Origin: Alphaproteobacteria bacterium
Lineage (GTDB): Bacteria; Myxococcota_A; UBA796; GCA-2862545
Direction: 5' to 3'
Length of the DNA: 64,000 nucleotides
NCBI GenBank assembly: GCA_020632955.1
Contig: JACKEO010000005.1
Location: forward strand, 248,001 to 312,000
This document shows, one piece after another, positions 41,852 through 49,938 of this stretch (its first letter is position 1; each line of letters begins with the position of its first letter). The position numbers and the translations under genes are program-made. The notes beneath the pieces are model-generated. The model saw only the letters and a program-made list of their open reading frames with translations, was not told the origin of the DNA and searched no databases.

Positions 41852-42508
41852 CTACCCGGCCAGGCCGCTGCCCACGGTCTGGCCGAGCAGCTCGAGCGCC
41901 CTCGTGCGCGCGGCGATCGCGTCGTGATCCGCACGCTCCCGCGCCAGCCACCGGGTGAGGGTGGCCTCGCGCTCCTCGTCCGACAGGCGCGCCTCCGCGC
42001 CGTGCTCGCGGCGCGTGCGCTCCGCCACCACGTGCAGCGCGAGGGCGGCGGCCACCGACACGTTCAGCGACTGGGCGAAGCCGCGCATGGGCACGGTGAC
42101 CACGCCACGCGCCGCCTCCCGGGCCTCCGCCCCCACGCCCAGCACCTCTGCGCCGAACCAGAGACAGACGGGTCGATCGAGCGGCAGGTCGGCCGGCGTG
42201 ACCGCTTCGGGCGAGAGGTCGGCCACCCAGAGGTCGACGCCCTCGGCCGCCAGGGCGTCGAGGGCCTCGCGTGGCGTGGGGTGGCGGTGCAGCGCGAGCC
42301 AGCGAGCGGCTCCCATCGACGGCCCACGGGAGGGCTGGAAGCGGTCCTTGCCCACGAGGTGGACGTGGTGCACGCCGAGCGCGTCGCAGGTGCGCAGGAT
42401 GGCGCTGGCGTTGTGCCGGTGGTGCACGTGCTCCACCGCGCAGCGCACCCAGCCGAGTCGCTGGGCGGCCACCTGGGCGAGGCGGGCTTCCCGGAGGTCG
42501 TCGTTCAC
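41852..42508 (-). CDS. trmH: tRNA/rRNA 2-O-methyltransferase, TrmH/SpoU family
   Basis: 218 aa. SPOUT motifs: NASAILRTCDALGVHHVHLV (motif 1), PVCLWFGAEVLGVGAEAREA (motif 2), and VTVPMRGFAQSLNVSVAAAL (motif 3). The trefoil-knot core and the C-terminal helical extension (SDEEREATLTRWLARERAD) match TrmH, which methylates Gm18 in tRNA. A relaxed-specificity SpoU enzyme acting on rRNA is the alternative. Monocistronic on the minus strand, next to the inverted-repeat element and divergent from yhbY. Confidence 0.92.
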   Translation of the reverse strand: MNDDLREARLAQVAAQRLGWVRCAVEHVHHRHNASAILRTCDALGVHHVHLVGKDRFQPSRGPSMGAARWLALHRHPTPREALDALAAEGVDLWVADLSPEAVTPADLPLDRPVCLWFGAEVLGVGAEAREAARGVVTVPMRGFAQSLNVSVAAALALHVVAERTRREHGAEARLSDEEREATLTRWLARERADHDAIAARTRALELLGQTVGSGLAG

Positions 42509-42585
42509 GGGGCGGCTCTATCGTGGGGCACGCCGGCAGGACCCCCCGGCGCGCAGGACGGGATAGGCGCGCCCGCGGAGGTCGC

Positions 42586-42879
42586 ATGGCGCTCACCGGC
42601 AAGCAGCGACGGTTCCTCAGGGCCCAGGCCCACCATCTCGATCCCGTGGTGCTCCTCGGCGCGGCCGGGCTGTCCGACGCCGTGGTGGCGAAGGTGGTCC
42701 AGGAGCTGGAGCAGCACGAGCTCATCAAGGTGAAGGTGAACGACGGCCCCGAGGGCGCGCGCGAGCTCGCCCCGCGGCTGGCGGAGCGCGCGGGGGCGGA
42801 GCTCGCCCAGGTCATCGGCAAGACGCTGGTGCTCTACCGCCGGCGTGCGAAGGACCCGGAGATCAAGCTGCCGGTCTGA
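42586..42879 (+). CDS. yhbY: CRS1/YhbY RNA-binding protein
   Basis: 97 aa, ATG at 42586 with GGAG upstream. LTGKQRRFLRAQAHHLDPVV, LLGAAGLSDAVVAKVVQELE, and the HELIKVKVNDG segment with GKTLVLYRRR make up a complete CRM domain. YhbY binds the 50S precursor and helps ribosome assembly. A natural companion to trmH next door, on the opposite strand. Convergent with the TPR protein gene (9 bp gap). Confidence 0.92.
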   Translation: MALTGKQRRFLRAQAHHLDPVVLLGAAGLSDAVVAKVVQELEQHELIKVKVNDGPEGARELAPRLAERAGAELAQVIGKTLVLYRRRAKDPEIKLPV

Positions 42880-42888
42880 TCGGCAGCC

Positions 42889-44196
42889 CTACAGCAGCGC
42901 CGCCAGCCGCTCCCGTCGCGGATCGCCCTCGGCCAGCGCGTCGCGCAGCTGCTCGGCCCGGTCGGCCCAGCCCGCCTCGGCCGTGGCCTTGCCCACGAGG
43001 GCCTGGAGGTAGGCGTCCTCCCAGCTCGGACGGTCGACGAGGCCCCGCGCGATCGAGGCCAGCTCCAGGCCGCGCTCCACGTCCTGCCCCTCCTCCAGGT
43101 AGAGGGTGGCGAGCAGGCGGTGGGTGGCCAGATCCGGGGGACGCGATCCACAGCGGCCGGGCTCGCAGTCGTTCTGCCGCAGGCAGGTCTCCAGCGCGGC
43201 CATCGCCTCGGTGCGGTGACCGCCCTGCAGACGCACCCGGGCGATGCCCAGGTAGATCGACGGCTGGGGCCCGTGACGGCCCAGCAGCGCACGGTAGGCC
43301 TTCTCGGCCTCGGGCAGGCGGCCCGTGGCCTCGAGCAACGCGGCGTGCAGGGGAGCGGCCACCTCGGGCTCGGTGCGCTTGAGGTGGGTGATGGTGGCGA
43401 GACCCCGCTCGGCGTCGCCGGCCGCGGCCTGGGCCTCGGCGAGCTGGACGGCGGTGTGGGCCGAGCCGATGGCCACGTGGCCCCCGTGGAGCTCCGCGAA
43501 GCGTTGCCAGGCGCGGGCGGCCGAGGCGGGATCACCGAGGCGCCGTGCGGCCCGGGCGCGCTCGTGCTGCACCACCGCCACGTCGTCGGGCAGCGTGAGC
43601 AGCACCTGGAGCGCCTCGTCGACCAGGCCGTCGTCGAGGTCGAGCACCGCCTGGGCGAAGGGCGAGCCCAGCTCCAGCATCTGGGCGCGCAGCGCCTCCG
43701 GGTAGGCGTCGTGGAGGATGGCGAGCCGGGCCTCCAGGGCCTCCGCCTCCTCGTCGCTCGCGCCCTCGGGCAGGGCCACGGCCAGCGCGCCGCTCACCTC
43801 GCGGAAGCCGTCATGCACCTCGGACAGACGCTCGGCCTCCACCCGCGCCGACCGCTTCGCCGCCTGGTCGCGCTGCTGCGCGTGGCCGGCGATGCGTTCC
43901 CGCGCCTGGGCGAAGTCCTCGTCCTGGCCCGGCTGCCGGAAGTCCTGCGCCACCTGGAGGTGGTGGCCCACCCGCTCGGGATCGCCCGCCTCCGACCAGG
44001 AGATCGCCGCCTCCAGGTTCGCCAGCGCCAGCTGTCCCTCCGCCTCGGAGACCAGCTCGGCCGCGCCGGGGAGATCGCCCAGGGCGAGGGCGTCCAGGCG
44101 CGCCGCCGCCACCTTGCCGCGTGACAGCAGCGCACGGGCCGCCTCGAGCCGCGCCTCGGGCGTGCGCCCGCCGAAGAGTCCAGACAGCCAGCCCAT
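42889..44196 (-). CDS. TPR-repeat protein
   Basis: 435 aa. ATG 44196, with a coupled GTG one codon earlier (GTGATG) overlapping the def stop. MGWLSGLFGGRTPEARLEAA looks like an N-terminal amphipathic anchor, not a cleaved signal. The rest is helical with at least seven TPR-like pairs (AAISWSEAGDPERVGHHLQV, AQAAAGDAERGLATITHLKR, PLHAALLEATGRLPEAEKAY). A C-terminal Cys cluster (CLRQNDCEPGRCG) interrupts the repeats. It shares the operon with peptide deformylase. Probably a scaffold; partner unknown. Confidence 0.8.
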   Translation of the reverse strand: MGWLSGLFGGRTPEARLEAARALLSRGKVAAARLDALALGDLPGAAELVSEAEGQLALANLEAAISWSEAGDPERVGHHLQVAQDFRQPGQDEDFAQARERIAGHAQQRDQAAKRSARVEAERLSEVHDGFREVSGALAVALPEGASDEEAEALEARLAILHDAYPEALRAQMLELGSPFAQAVLDLDDGLVDEALQVLLTLPDDVAVVQHERARAARRLGDPASAARAWQRFAELHGGHVAIGSAHTAVQLAEAQAAAGDAERGLATITHLKRTEPEVAAPLHAALLEATGRLPEAEKAYRALLGRHGPQPSIYLGIARVRLQGGHRTEAMAALETCLRQNDCEPGRCGSRPPDLATHRLLATLYLEEGQDVERGLELASIARGLVDRPSWEDAYLQALVGKATAEAGWADRAEQLRDALAEGDPRRERLAALL

Positions 44197-44777
44197 CACG
44201 CGACTCCTTGTGGTGCGACCTTGCGGATCAGGGGTTCCACGGGGCCGGGTCCCCGTGCGCGGCCTTCGGCCCGGTCGAGACGCCCGTAGCGCTCGAACTC
44301 CTCGAGGAAGGCCAGGGTGCCCGGGTCGACCTTGTCGACGTACAGCACGCCGTCGAGGTGGTCGCACTCGTGCTGTGCCACGACGGCAGGGAAGCCGTGC
44401 AGCTCGTAGGCCTTCGGCGTGCCGTCGCGATCGAGGGCGTCGAGCCGGATGCGCGCGGGCCGCCGCACCACGCCGCGAAGGCCCTCCACCGACAGGCAGC
44501 CCTCCACGGTCTCGGTGAGCTCCTCGCCCAGCGGACGGAGGACCGGGTTGATGAGGAACTCGGGACCCTTCTCGGGATCGAGCACCAGCACCACGGCCCG
44601 CAGCGAGGTGTGGACCTGGGGCGCGGCGAGGCCAGCCCCGTCGTACTCGTCCATCGTCTCGAGCAGGTCGTCGAGGAAGCGCTGGAAGACCGGCGACGCG
44701 ATGGCGTCGACGGGCACCTCCTGGGCGGGGACCCTGAGGATGGGGTGGCCGAGCTGGGCGACCTTCAGGATGGCCAC
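44196..44777 (-). CDS. def: Peptide deformylase
   Basis: 193 aa from GTG 44777 (an in-frame ATG at 44804 adds nine residues). The three motifs are intact: GAGLAAPQ (47-54), EGCLS (92-96, Cys94 metal ligand), and HECDH (136-140, two His ligands and catalytic Glu). It removes the formyl group from nascent N-termini. Somewhat longer at the C-terminus than typical, with a Gly/Arg-rich tail (RAEGRARGPGPVEP). It overlaps the TPR gene by one base and diverges from the GT87 gene. Cytoplasmic. Confidence 0.96.
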   Translation of the reverse strand: MAILKVAQLGHPILRVPAQEVPVDAIASPVFQRFLDDLLETMDEYDGAGLAAPQVHTSLRAVVLVLDPEKGPEFLINPVLRPLGEELTETVEGCLSVEGLRGVVRRPARIRLDALDRDGTPKAYELHGFPAVVAQHECDHLDGVLYVDKVDPGTLAFLEEFERYGRLDRAEGRARGPGPVEPLIRKVAPQGVA

Positions 44778-44866
44778 GCGGACTCCGGGGCGAGCCGTGA
44801 GCATAGGCACGTCCTGCGGGAGGGCCAAGTAGCGAGGCCGTGGTCGGTCGTGGTACGCACCCGACG

Positions 44867-46138
44867 ATGACCGCACCGGGCTGGCGTGGCCGCATCCTCC
44901 TCGCGGCGCTGATCCTGGGCGCGGTGGCGGTGCACCTGTCGTCGCTGCAGGGCGCGTGGCGGGGAGCCCAGCGCGTGGGCGGCGGCAACGACTTCGCCTC
45001 CTACCACTACGCCACCCGTCTCGCGGCCGCGGGCGACGACCCCTACGACGTGGGCGCCCTGCGCTCCGCGGCGCGCAGGGACGGCCTGCTCCGCGGTGTG
45101 CATCCCTTCTTCTATCCGCCGCCCTTCCTGCTCTCGACCGCCTGGACGCTGCCGCTGTCGCTGCGCACCGCCTACCGGACGTGGTTCTGGCTCGACGAGC
45201 TCGCCGCGCTGCTCGCCGGCCTCGCGCTGGCGCGGTGGTGGCGTGCGCTGGGGCCCGCCGTGCCGGTGGCCCTCCTCGTGGTGCTCGCGGCGCTCGATGC
45301 GCTGCCGAACAACCACGTCATGGGGCAGATGAACCTCCCGGTGCTCGCCCTGGTGGTGGGCGGGCTCTGGGCCGATGCGCGGGAGCGCACCACCCTGGCC
45401 GGCGTCCTGCTCGGCGTGGCCTGCATGCTGAAGATGGCGCCCGCCCTCTTCGTGGCGTGGTGGCTCCTGCATCGGCGCTGGCGACCGGTGGCGGTGGCCG
45501 TGGCCACGGCCGTCGCGGTGTCGGTGCTCGCCCTGCCGCTCGTGGGGCTCGCGCACCAGCTCCGCTTCTACGTCGAGGTGCTGCCGGGCTTCGGCAGCGG
45601 TTCGTACAACGGCCTGTCGGTGGGCATCGACCTGTTCGGCAACCACTCCCTGGCCAACCTCTTCGACGAGCGCTGGCCTCCCGACGGGCGGCACGTGCAG
45701 CTCACCGACGCCGCGCGTCGGGCCACCACCGCCACCGTGCTCGCCCTGGTGACCCTCACCGCCGTGGCGCTGCGACGCGCGCCCGCCGACCCGATGGCAC
45801 GCGCGGGTCAGGTGGGCGCGGTGTCGGCGCTCACCCTGCTGGTGCCGGTCTACACGTACGAGCACCACCTGGTGTGGCTGGTGCTGCCTGCGGTGGCGGT
45901 GGTGGCCGCCCTCGTCCGGCGTCGCCTCGCGGCGGCCTGGTGGCTTCCGGTGCTGCTCGCCTGGGGCGCGTGGTGCGTGCCCCTGGTGGATCTCAAGGCG
46001 CAGGCCACGGCACTGGCACCCGACCACGTGGCGCTCGCGTGGCTGCTGCGCGAGAGCAAGCTCGGGGCGGTCCTCGTGCTGTACGCTGCGGCGCTCGTGG
46101 TGGGGCGGTCGTCGACCCCCACGCTGGAGGATGCATGA
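44867..46138 (+). CDS. GT87-type (DUF2029) membrane glycosyltransferase
   Basis: 423 aa, ATG at 44867. About ten helices. GGNDFASYHYATRLAAAGDD near 36-55 contains the Asp motif on the first periplasmic loop used by polyprenyl-phosphate-sugar glycosyltransferases (mannosyltransferase PimE type). VHPFFYPPPFLLSTAWTLPL follows as in the family. It probably transfers a sugar from a polyprenyl carrier to an outer-face lipid or polysaccharide. The C-terminus overlaps the YhhQ start by 4 nt, although the two functions are not obviously linked. Confidence 0.85.
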   Translation: MTAPGWRGRILLAALILGAVAVHLSSLQGAWRGAQRVGGGNDFASYHYATRLAAAGDDPYDVGALRSAARRDGLLRGVHPFFYPPPFLLSTAWTLPLSLRTAYRTWFWLDELAALLAGLALARWWRALGPAVPVALLVVLAALDALPNNHVMGQMNLPVLALVVGGLWADARERTTLAGVLLGVACMLKMAPALFVAWWLLHRRWRPVAVAVATAVAVSVLALPLVGLAHQLRFYVEVLPGFGSGSYNGLSVGIDLFGNHSLANLFDERWPPDGRHVQLTDAARRATTATVLALVTLTAVALRRAPADPMARAGQVGAVSALTLLVPVYTYEHHLVWLVLPAVAVVAALVRRRLAAAWWLPVLLAWGAWCVPLVDLKAQATALAPDHVALAWLLRESKLGAVLVLYAAALVVGRSSTPTLEDA

Positions 46139-46923
46139 GCACCGCGGACGCCCCGCCGTCCTACTCCCGCTACGAGCGCGTCTACCTCGTGCTCGCGGCC
46201 ACCTTCGTGGTGCTGCTGATCCTCACCAACGTGGTGGGCGCCAAGCTCTTCGCCTCGCCGCTCCACGCCGACTGGGCGCTCACCACCGGCATCCTCACGT
46301 ACCCGTTCACCTTCCTGGTCACCGACCTGGTCTCCGAGATCTACGGCAAGCGGCGCGCCGACTTCATGGTGCTGCTGGGCTTCGTGCTCTCCTTCTTCAT
46401 GCTCGGTGTGCTCTGGGTGGCGCAGAGCGTGCCGGCGCACCCGGCCTGGGCGTCCGGCGGCTTCTACACCGACGGCTGGATCGCGGGGGCGGGGCGCCCG
46501 CCGGGCGACGCCACCCAGGGCTACCAGCACGCCTTCGAGTCGGTGTTCGCCGTGAACGGGGTGCTGCTCTTCGGCTCCATGCTCGCGTACATGGTGGCCC
46601 AGCTCACCGACAACTGGCTCTTCCACTTCTGGAAGCGCCTCACGCACGGCCGCCACCTGTGGCTCCGGAACAACGGGTCCACCTGGATCAGCCAGCTGCT
46701 CGACACCGCGATCGTGAACTCGATCCTCTTCTACGTGGGCTTCGGCATGGAGCTGTGGACGGGCGTCTGGATCATGCTCACGATCTACCTGCACAAGCTC
46801 ATCCTCGCGGTGCTCGACACCCCCATGATCTACCTGGGGGTGTGGCTCATCCGACGCGTGCTCGCCGACGAGCTGGACGCCGAGGGCCGGCTGGTGGGCG
46901 TCGACGGAGAGGTGACGCGATGA
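46135..46923 (+). CDS. yhhQ: Queuosine precursor transporter (YhhQ/COG1738 family)
   Basis: 262 aa, six helices. ATG 46135 overlaps the GT87 stop. VYLVLAATFVVLLILTNVVG, LTYPFTFLVTDLVSEIYGKR (the family signature), QLLDTAIVNSILFYVGFGME and TIYLHKLILAVLDTPMIYLG. YhhQ imports preQ0/preQ1 for tRNA queuosine. A loop (about 100-130) is longer than in E. coli. It is coupled to the pteridine-reductase-like SDR, and both relate to 7-deazaguanine/pterin-like substrates, an inference from context. Confidence 0.9.
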   Translation: MSTADAPPSYSRYERVYLVLAATFVVLLILTNVVGAKLFASPLHADWALTTGILTYPFTFLVTDLVSEIYGKRRADFMVLLGFVLSFFMLGVLWVAQSVPAHPAWASGGFYTDGWIAGAGRPPGDATQGYQHAFESVFAVNGVLLFGSMLAYMVAQLTDNWLFHFWKRLTHGRHLWLRNNGSTWISQLLDTAIVNSILFYVGFGMELWTGVWIMLTIYLHKLILAVLDTPMIYLGVWLIRRVLADELDAEGRLVGVDGEVTR

Positions 46924-47669
46924 GGGCGCTGGTCACGGGAGCGGGTCAGCGGGTGGGCCAGGCCATCGCGGTGGAGCTGGCGCGGCAGGGCGCGTCGGTG
47001 GCCGTGCACTACCGCACGAGCCGCGCAGGGGCCGAGCGCACCGTGGCGGCCTGCACCGAGGCGGGCGGCGAGGCCTGGCTGGTGCAGGGCGACCTCTCCC
47101 GCACGGCCGAGTGTCGCGCGGTGGTCGATGCGGTGCGCGGGCGCTGGGACACCCTCGACGTGCTCGTGAACAACGCGTCGGCCTTCACCGCCGTGCCCTT
47201 CGAGGAGGTGTCGCTCGACCACCTCGACGCCATGCTGGCCCTCCACGTGCGCGCCCCCTTCCTGCTGGTCCAGGGCCTGCTGCCGCTCCTGCGGGCGGGC
47301 GGCGTCACCGAGGCGCGCGCTCCTGGCGAGGGCGGGGTGGTCGTGAACCTGCACGACGTGGGCGCCGACCGCCCGCTCCCGGGGCACGCCGCCTACAGCG
47401 TGTCGAAGGCGGCCCTCGCCATGCTCACGCGCGCGCTCGCCGTCGAGCTGGCGCCGGCGGTGCGGGCGGTGGGCGTGAGCCCCGGGCAGGTGGCGTGGCC
47501 ACCGGACTACGACGAGGCCCGTCGCGAGCGCATCGCCGCGCGGATCCCGATGGGCAGGGTGGGCACGCCCGAGGACGTGGCACGCCTCGTCCGCTTCGTC
47601 GTCTGCGAGGCGCCCTACCTGAACGGGGTGGACGTGCCCGTCGACGGGGGCCTCAGCTCCCGGTACTGA
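46920..47669 (+). CDS. Pteridine-reductase-like SDR (FolM/PTR1 type)
   Basis: 249 aa, ATG 46920 overlapping yhhQ. TGAGQRVGQAIA near 6-17 has the Arg of TGxxxRxG reductases specific for NADPH. The catalytic Ser is replaced by Asp146 in NLHDVGADRPLP; Tyr159 and Lys163 (AAYSVSKAAL) are kept. Asp in place of Ser is typical of PTR1 and FolM, which reduce pterins. It probably makes tetrahydro-monapterin/biopterin or substitutes for DHFR. NAD-dependent ketoacyl reductases differ at this site. Convergent overlap of 17 bp with the regulator gene. Confidence 0.83.
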   Translation: MRALVTGAGQRVGQAIAVELARQGASVAVHYRTSRAGAERTVAACTEAGGEAWLVQGDLSRTAECRAVVDAVRGRWDTLDVLVNNASAFTAVPFEEVSLDHLDAMLALHVRAPFLLVQGLLPLLRAGGVTEARAPGEGGVVVNLHDVGADRPLPGHAAYSVSKAALAMLTRALAVELAPAVRAVGVSPGQVAWPPDYDEARRERIAARIPMGRVGTPEDVARLVRFVVCEAPYLNGVDVPVDGGLSSRY

Positions 47670-48687
47670 CCGACGCGCGCTGCGTGGGCACCACGAGCTT
47701 CCAGCCCTCGCCGTGCACCGTGAGCAGCACGCTGGGCGCGGCGGGGTCGGGCTCGAGCTTGCGCCGGAGGCGGCGGATGGCCACCGCGGGGGCGTGGGTG
47801 AGCACGGTGCTGCTGACGCCCCACACCTCGCGCTCAAGGTCGGCGTGGCTCACCGTCTGGTTCGCGTGCTCGATGAGGTAGCCGAGGAGCTGGTGCTCAC
47901 GGTCGGTGAGGTCGAGGCGGGCGCCCTCCCGCTGGAGGATGCCGCGTCCCAGGTCCACCACGCCGCTCGACAGACGGATCACGGGTTGGCTGGTGTCGCC
48001 CTCCCGCGCGCGTCGCCGGCTGGCGCTCGCGGTGGCGGCGTCGTGCAGGTGGGACACCAGCGTGGGGTCGGCCGTGGGCACCGCGCGGTCGAGCACGGCG
48101 TCGTCGAGCACGATCGCGTTGCGGGACGCGCCACAGAGCACGGGGGCGCCGAAGCTCGCCTCCAGCCGCGCGATGTCGACGTCGGTGCGCGTGAGCTGGA
48201 CCTGCCGTGCTGGCGCCGGGCGCGCCGTGACGTCGCTGCAGAGCTGCTGGGTGCCCCTGAGCATGTCCTCCACCATGTGGGGCCACCCGGGCATGGCCTG
48301 CGCCACCTCGATGGAGAGCCGCGCGCCGCCCTCGACGGGGGTGAACTCCATGCTGAGGCCCGACAGCAGCACGTTGCTCGTGCGCGCGGCGTCCGCGAGG
48401 CCCTCGCGCACCGTCTCGTGGTAGGCCACGAGGAAGCCCTGGATCCCGTAGGCTCGCCACGTGGCGCTCTCGGCCATCGTGAGGCCCACGTGCGGGTCGT
48501 CGAGGAGCTCCGAGGCGAGCGCGTACACGCGCAGCGCGGCGTCGAAGCGGATCAGGGCGCCACGGTCGTCGAGCACCCCGGGGTCGATCCCGGCGCGCCT
48601 CAGCACGCCCGCCGGATCGATGCCGCGCGTGCGCAGCAGCGGCACGGCCCGATCGAGCAGGGCGATGGAGGCGAAGACCACGCTCAC
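47653..48687 (-). CDS. Regulator with AraC-type (Arabinose_bd) sensor region and OmpR-type winged-helix C-terminus
   Basis: 344 aa, GTG start at 48687. Residues about 1-190 resemble the N-terminal ligand region of OruR/ArgR-like AraC regulators (RAGIDPGVLDDRGALIRFDA, RAYGIQGFLVAYHETVREGL). Instead of the two AraC helix-turn-helix motifs, residues about 255-335 form an OmpR/PhoB winged helix (LTDREHQLLGYLIEHANQTV, VWGVSSTVLTHAPAVAIRRL, VHGEGWKLV). This domain pair is uncommon. It has a close paralogue 66 bp upstream (48754-49785). Both probably respond to a small molecule; target genes are unknown. Confidence 0.75.
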   Translation of the reverse strand: MSVVFASIALLDRAVPLLRTRGIDPAGVLRRAGIDPGVLDDRGALIRFDAALRVYALASELLDDPHVGLTMAESATWRAYGIQGFLVAYHETVREGLADAARTSNVLLSGLSMEFTPVEGGARLSIEVAQAMPGWPHMVEDMLRGTQQLCSDVTARPAPARQVQLTRTDVDIARLEASFGAPVLCGASRNAIVLDDAVLDRAVPTADPTLVSHLHDAATASASRRRAREGDTSQPVIRLSSGVVDLGRGILQREGARLDLTDREHQLLGYLIEHANQTVSHADLEREVWGVSSTVLTHAPAVAIRRLRRKLEPDPAAPSVLLTVHGEGWKLVVPTQRASVSTGS

Positions 48688-48753
48688 CGGAACACCCCCG
48701 ACAGCAGTCGTATCCGGGTCGCGGCGACCTGACGCGCACGTGCCAGACGCATG

Positions 48754-49785
48754 TCAGGACGATCCCTCGCGCACACGCAGGGTCCAGCCCTCGCCGAACA
48801 CCGTGATCAGGTTCACGGGGACCGAGGGATCCTGCTCCAGCTTGGCCCTGAGGCGCCGCACGGTGACGGCGGGGGCGTGGCTGATCTCCCAGCGATCCGT
48901 GGTCCACACGGCCTGCTCCAGCTGCTCGTGGGTCACCACCTGGTTGGGGTGCGCCGAGAGCACGCGCAGCACCTGCACCTCGCGCGGCGTGAGCGGCGTG
49001 CTGCGGCCGTCGCGCACCACCTGGCCGAGCTCGAGGTCCACCACCGCGTCCTGCAGCTGGATCACACCGCCGTGGCGCGCCACCGTGCGGCGCTTGCGCA
49101 CCTGGGCGGCGACGGCCTCGTGCAGGTGGGCGAGCACGGTGGGGTCGGCCGTGGGGACCGGGAGCTGCAGATCCCGCGCGCGGATGCGCACCGAGGAGGG
49201 CGCGTCGGAGACGGTGGGCATCGTGCCGAGGACCTGGCGGAAGGGCTCGAGGTGGACGGGCTGCAGGCGGCTGCCGTGGAGGTCGATCGCCGCCGGAGCC
49301 CAGTCCTCGGCGGTCACCTCGCGACCGCACACCACCATGCCGGCCACCAGGTCGTGCCCGAACAGGTCGATGCCCGGCGCGTCCGTGCGAGGCACGAAGC
49401 GGTACACCACGTCGTCCTGCACCGCCTCGATCTCGATCACGAGGGCGGGGATGAGGGTGGCGAGCGTGGCGCACCCGGCGGCGAGGCCCTCGCCGAGGGT
49501 GGCGTGGTGGCGCAGCAGCAGGCCGGGCAGACCGTAGGTGCTGGACGTGGCGGTGCTCGCGAGGCTCACCCCGAAGGCGGGGTCGTCCAGGAGCTGGGCC
49601 CCCAGCTGGTAGATCGCGAGCCCGCTGTGCAGGGGCAACAGGGCCAGCGGATCGTCGAGGTCGACGTCCTGGAGCCCCACCCGGGCCACCACCTCCGCGC
49701 GCGGATGGCCCGCGGCGTCCAGGCGGGCGAGCGCGCGCTGGATGAGCGCCACGGAGGCGTAGGAGGTGCCGTCCAGCGAACTCAC
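48754..49785 (-). CDS. Paralogous AraC-sensor/OmpR-type DNA-binding regulator
   Basis: 343 aa, GTG 49785. Same plan as the regulator at 47653: N-terminal AraC-like sensor (RVGLQDVDLDDPLALLPLHS, SSTYGLPGLLLRHHATLGEG) and C-terminal winged helix (LTPREVQVLRVLSAHPNQVV, AVWTTDRWEISHAPAVTVRR, VFGEGWTLRV). The HAPAV.VRRLR.KLE stretch is shared by both, which indicates tandem duplication. It diverges from the CocE-like hydrolase gene (153 bp gap), a plausible target. A promoter region and two 5-bp inverted repeats lie in the gap, too weak to call an operator. Confidence 0.75.
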   Translation of the reverse strand: MSSLDGTSYASVALIQRALARLDAAGHPRAEVVARVGLQDVDLDDPLALLPLHSGLAIYQLGAQLLDDPAFGVSLASTATSSTYGLPGLLLRHHATLGEGLAAGCATLATLIPALVIEIEAVQDDVVYRFVPRTDAPGIDLFGHDLVAGMVVCGREVTAEDWAPAAIDLHGSRLQPVHLEPFRQVLGTMPTVSDAPSSVRIRARDLQLPVPTADPTVLAHLHEAVAAQVRKRRTVARHGGVIQLQDAVVDLELGQVVRDGRSTPLTPREVQVLRVLSAHPNQVVTHEQLEQAVWTTDRWEISHAPAVTVRRLRAKLEQDPSVPVNLITVFGEGWTLRVREGSS

Positions 49786-49938
49786 GTGTGCGCCTCCACC
49801 GGGGGGCGACCGCCCGGGCGCTGCGCTGGGGGCGAGACTCCCACGTCGCTGCGCGCCCAGTCTAGTCCCGCGCACGCGCGGAGAGGAGGGGACGCGGCGT
49901 GGGCCGGTCGGGGTAGGTGTCCGCGCTCCGGAGGGGCG

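Noticed and set aside
48728..48758. CCTGAC...GTCAGG inverted repeat between the two regulator genes, possible operator
   Set aside because: Only 6-bp arms and partly inside the end of a gene; not distinguishable from chance in GC-rich DNA.
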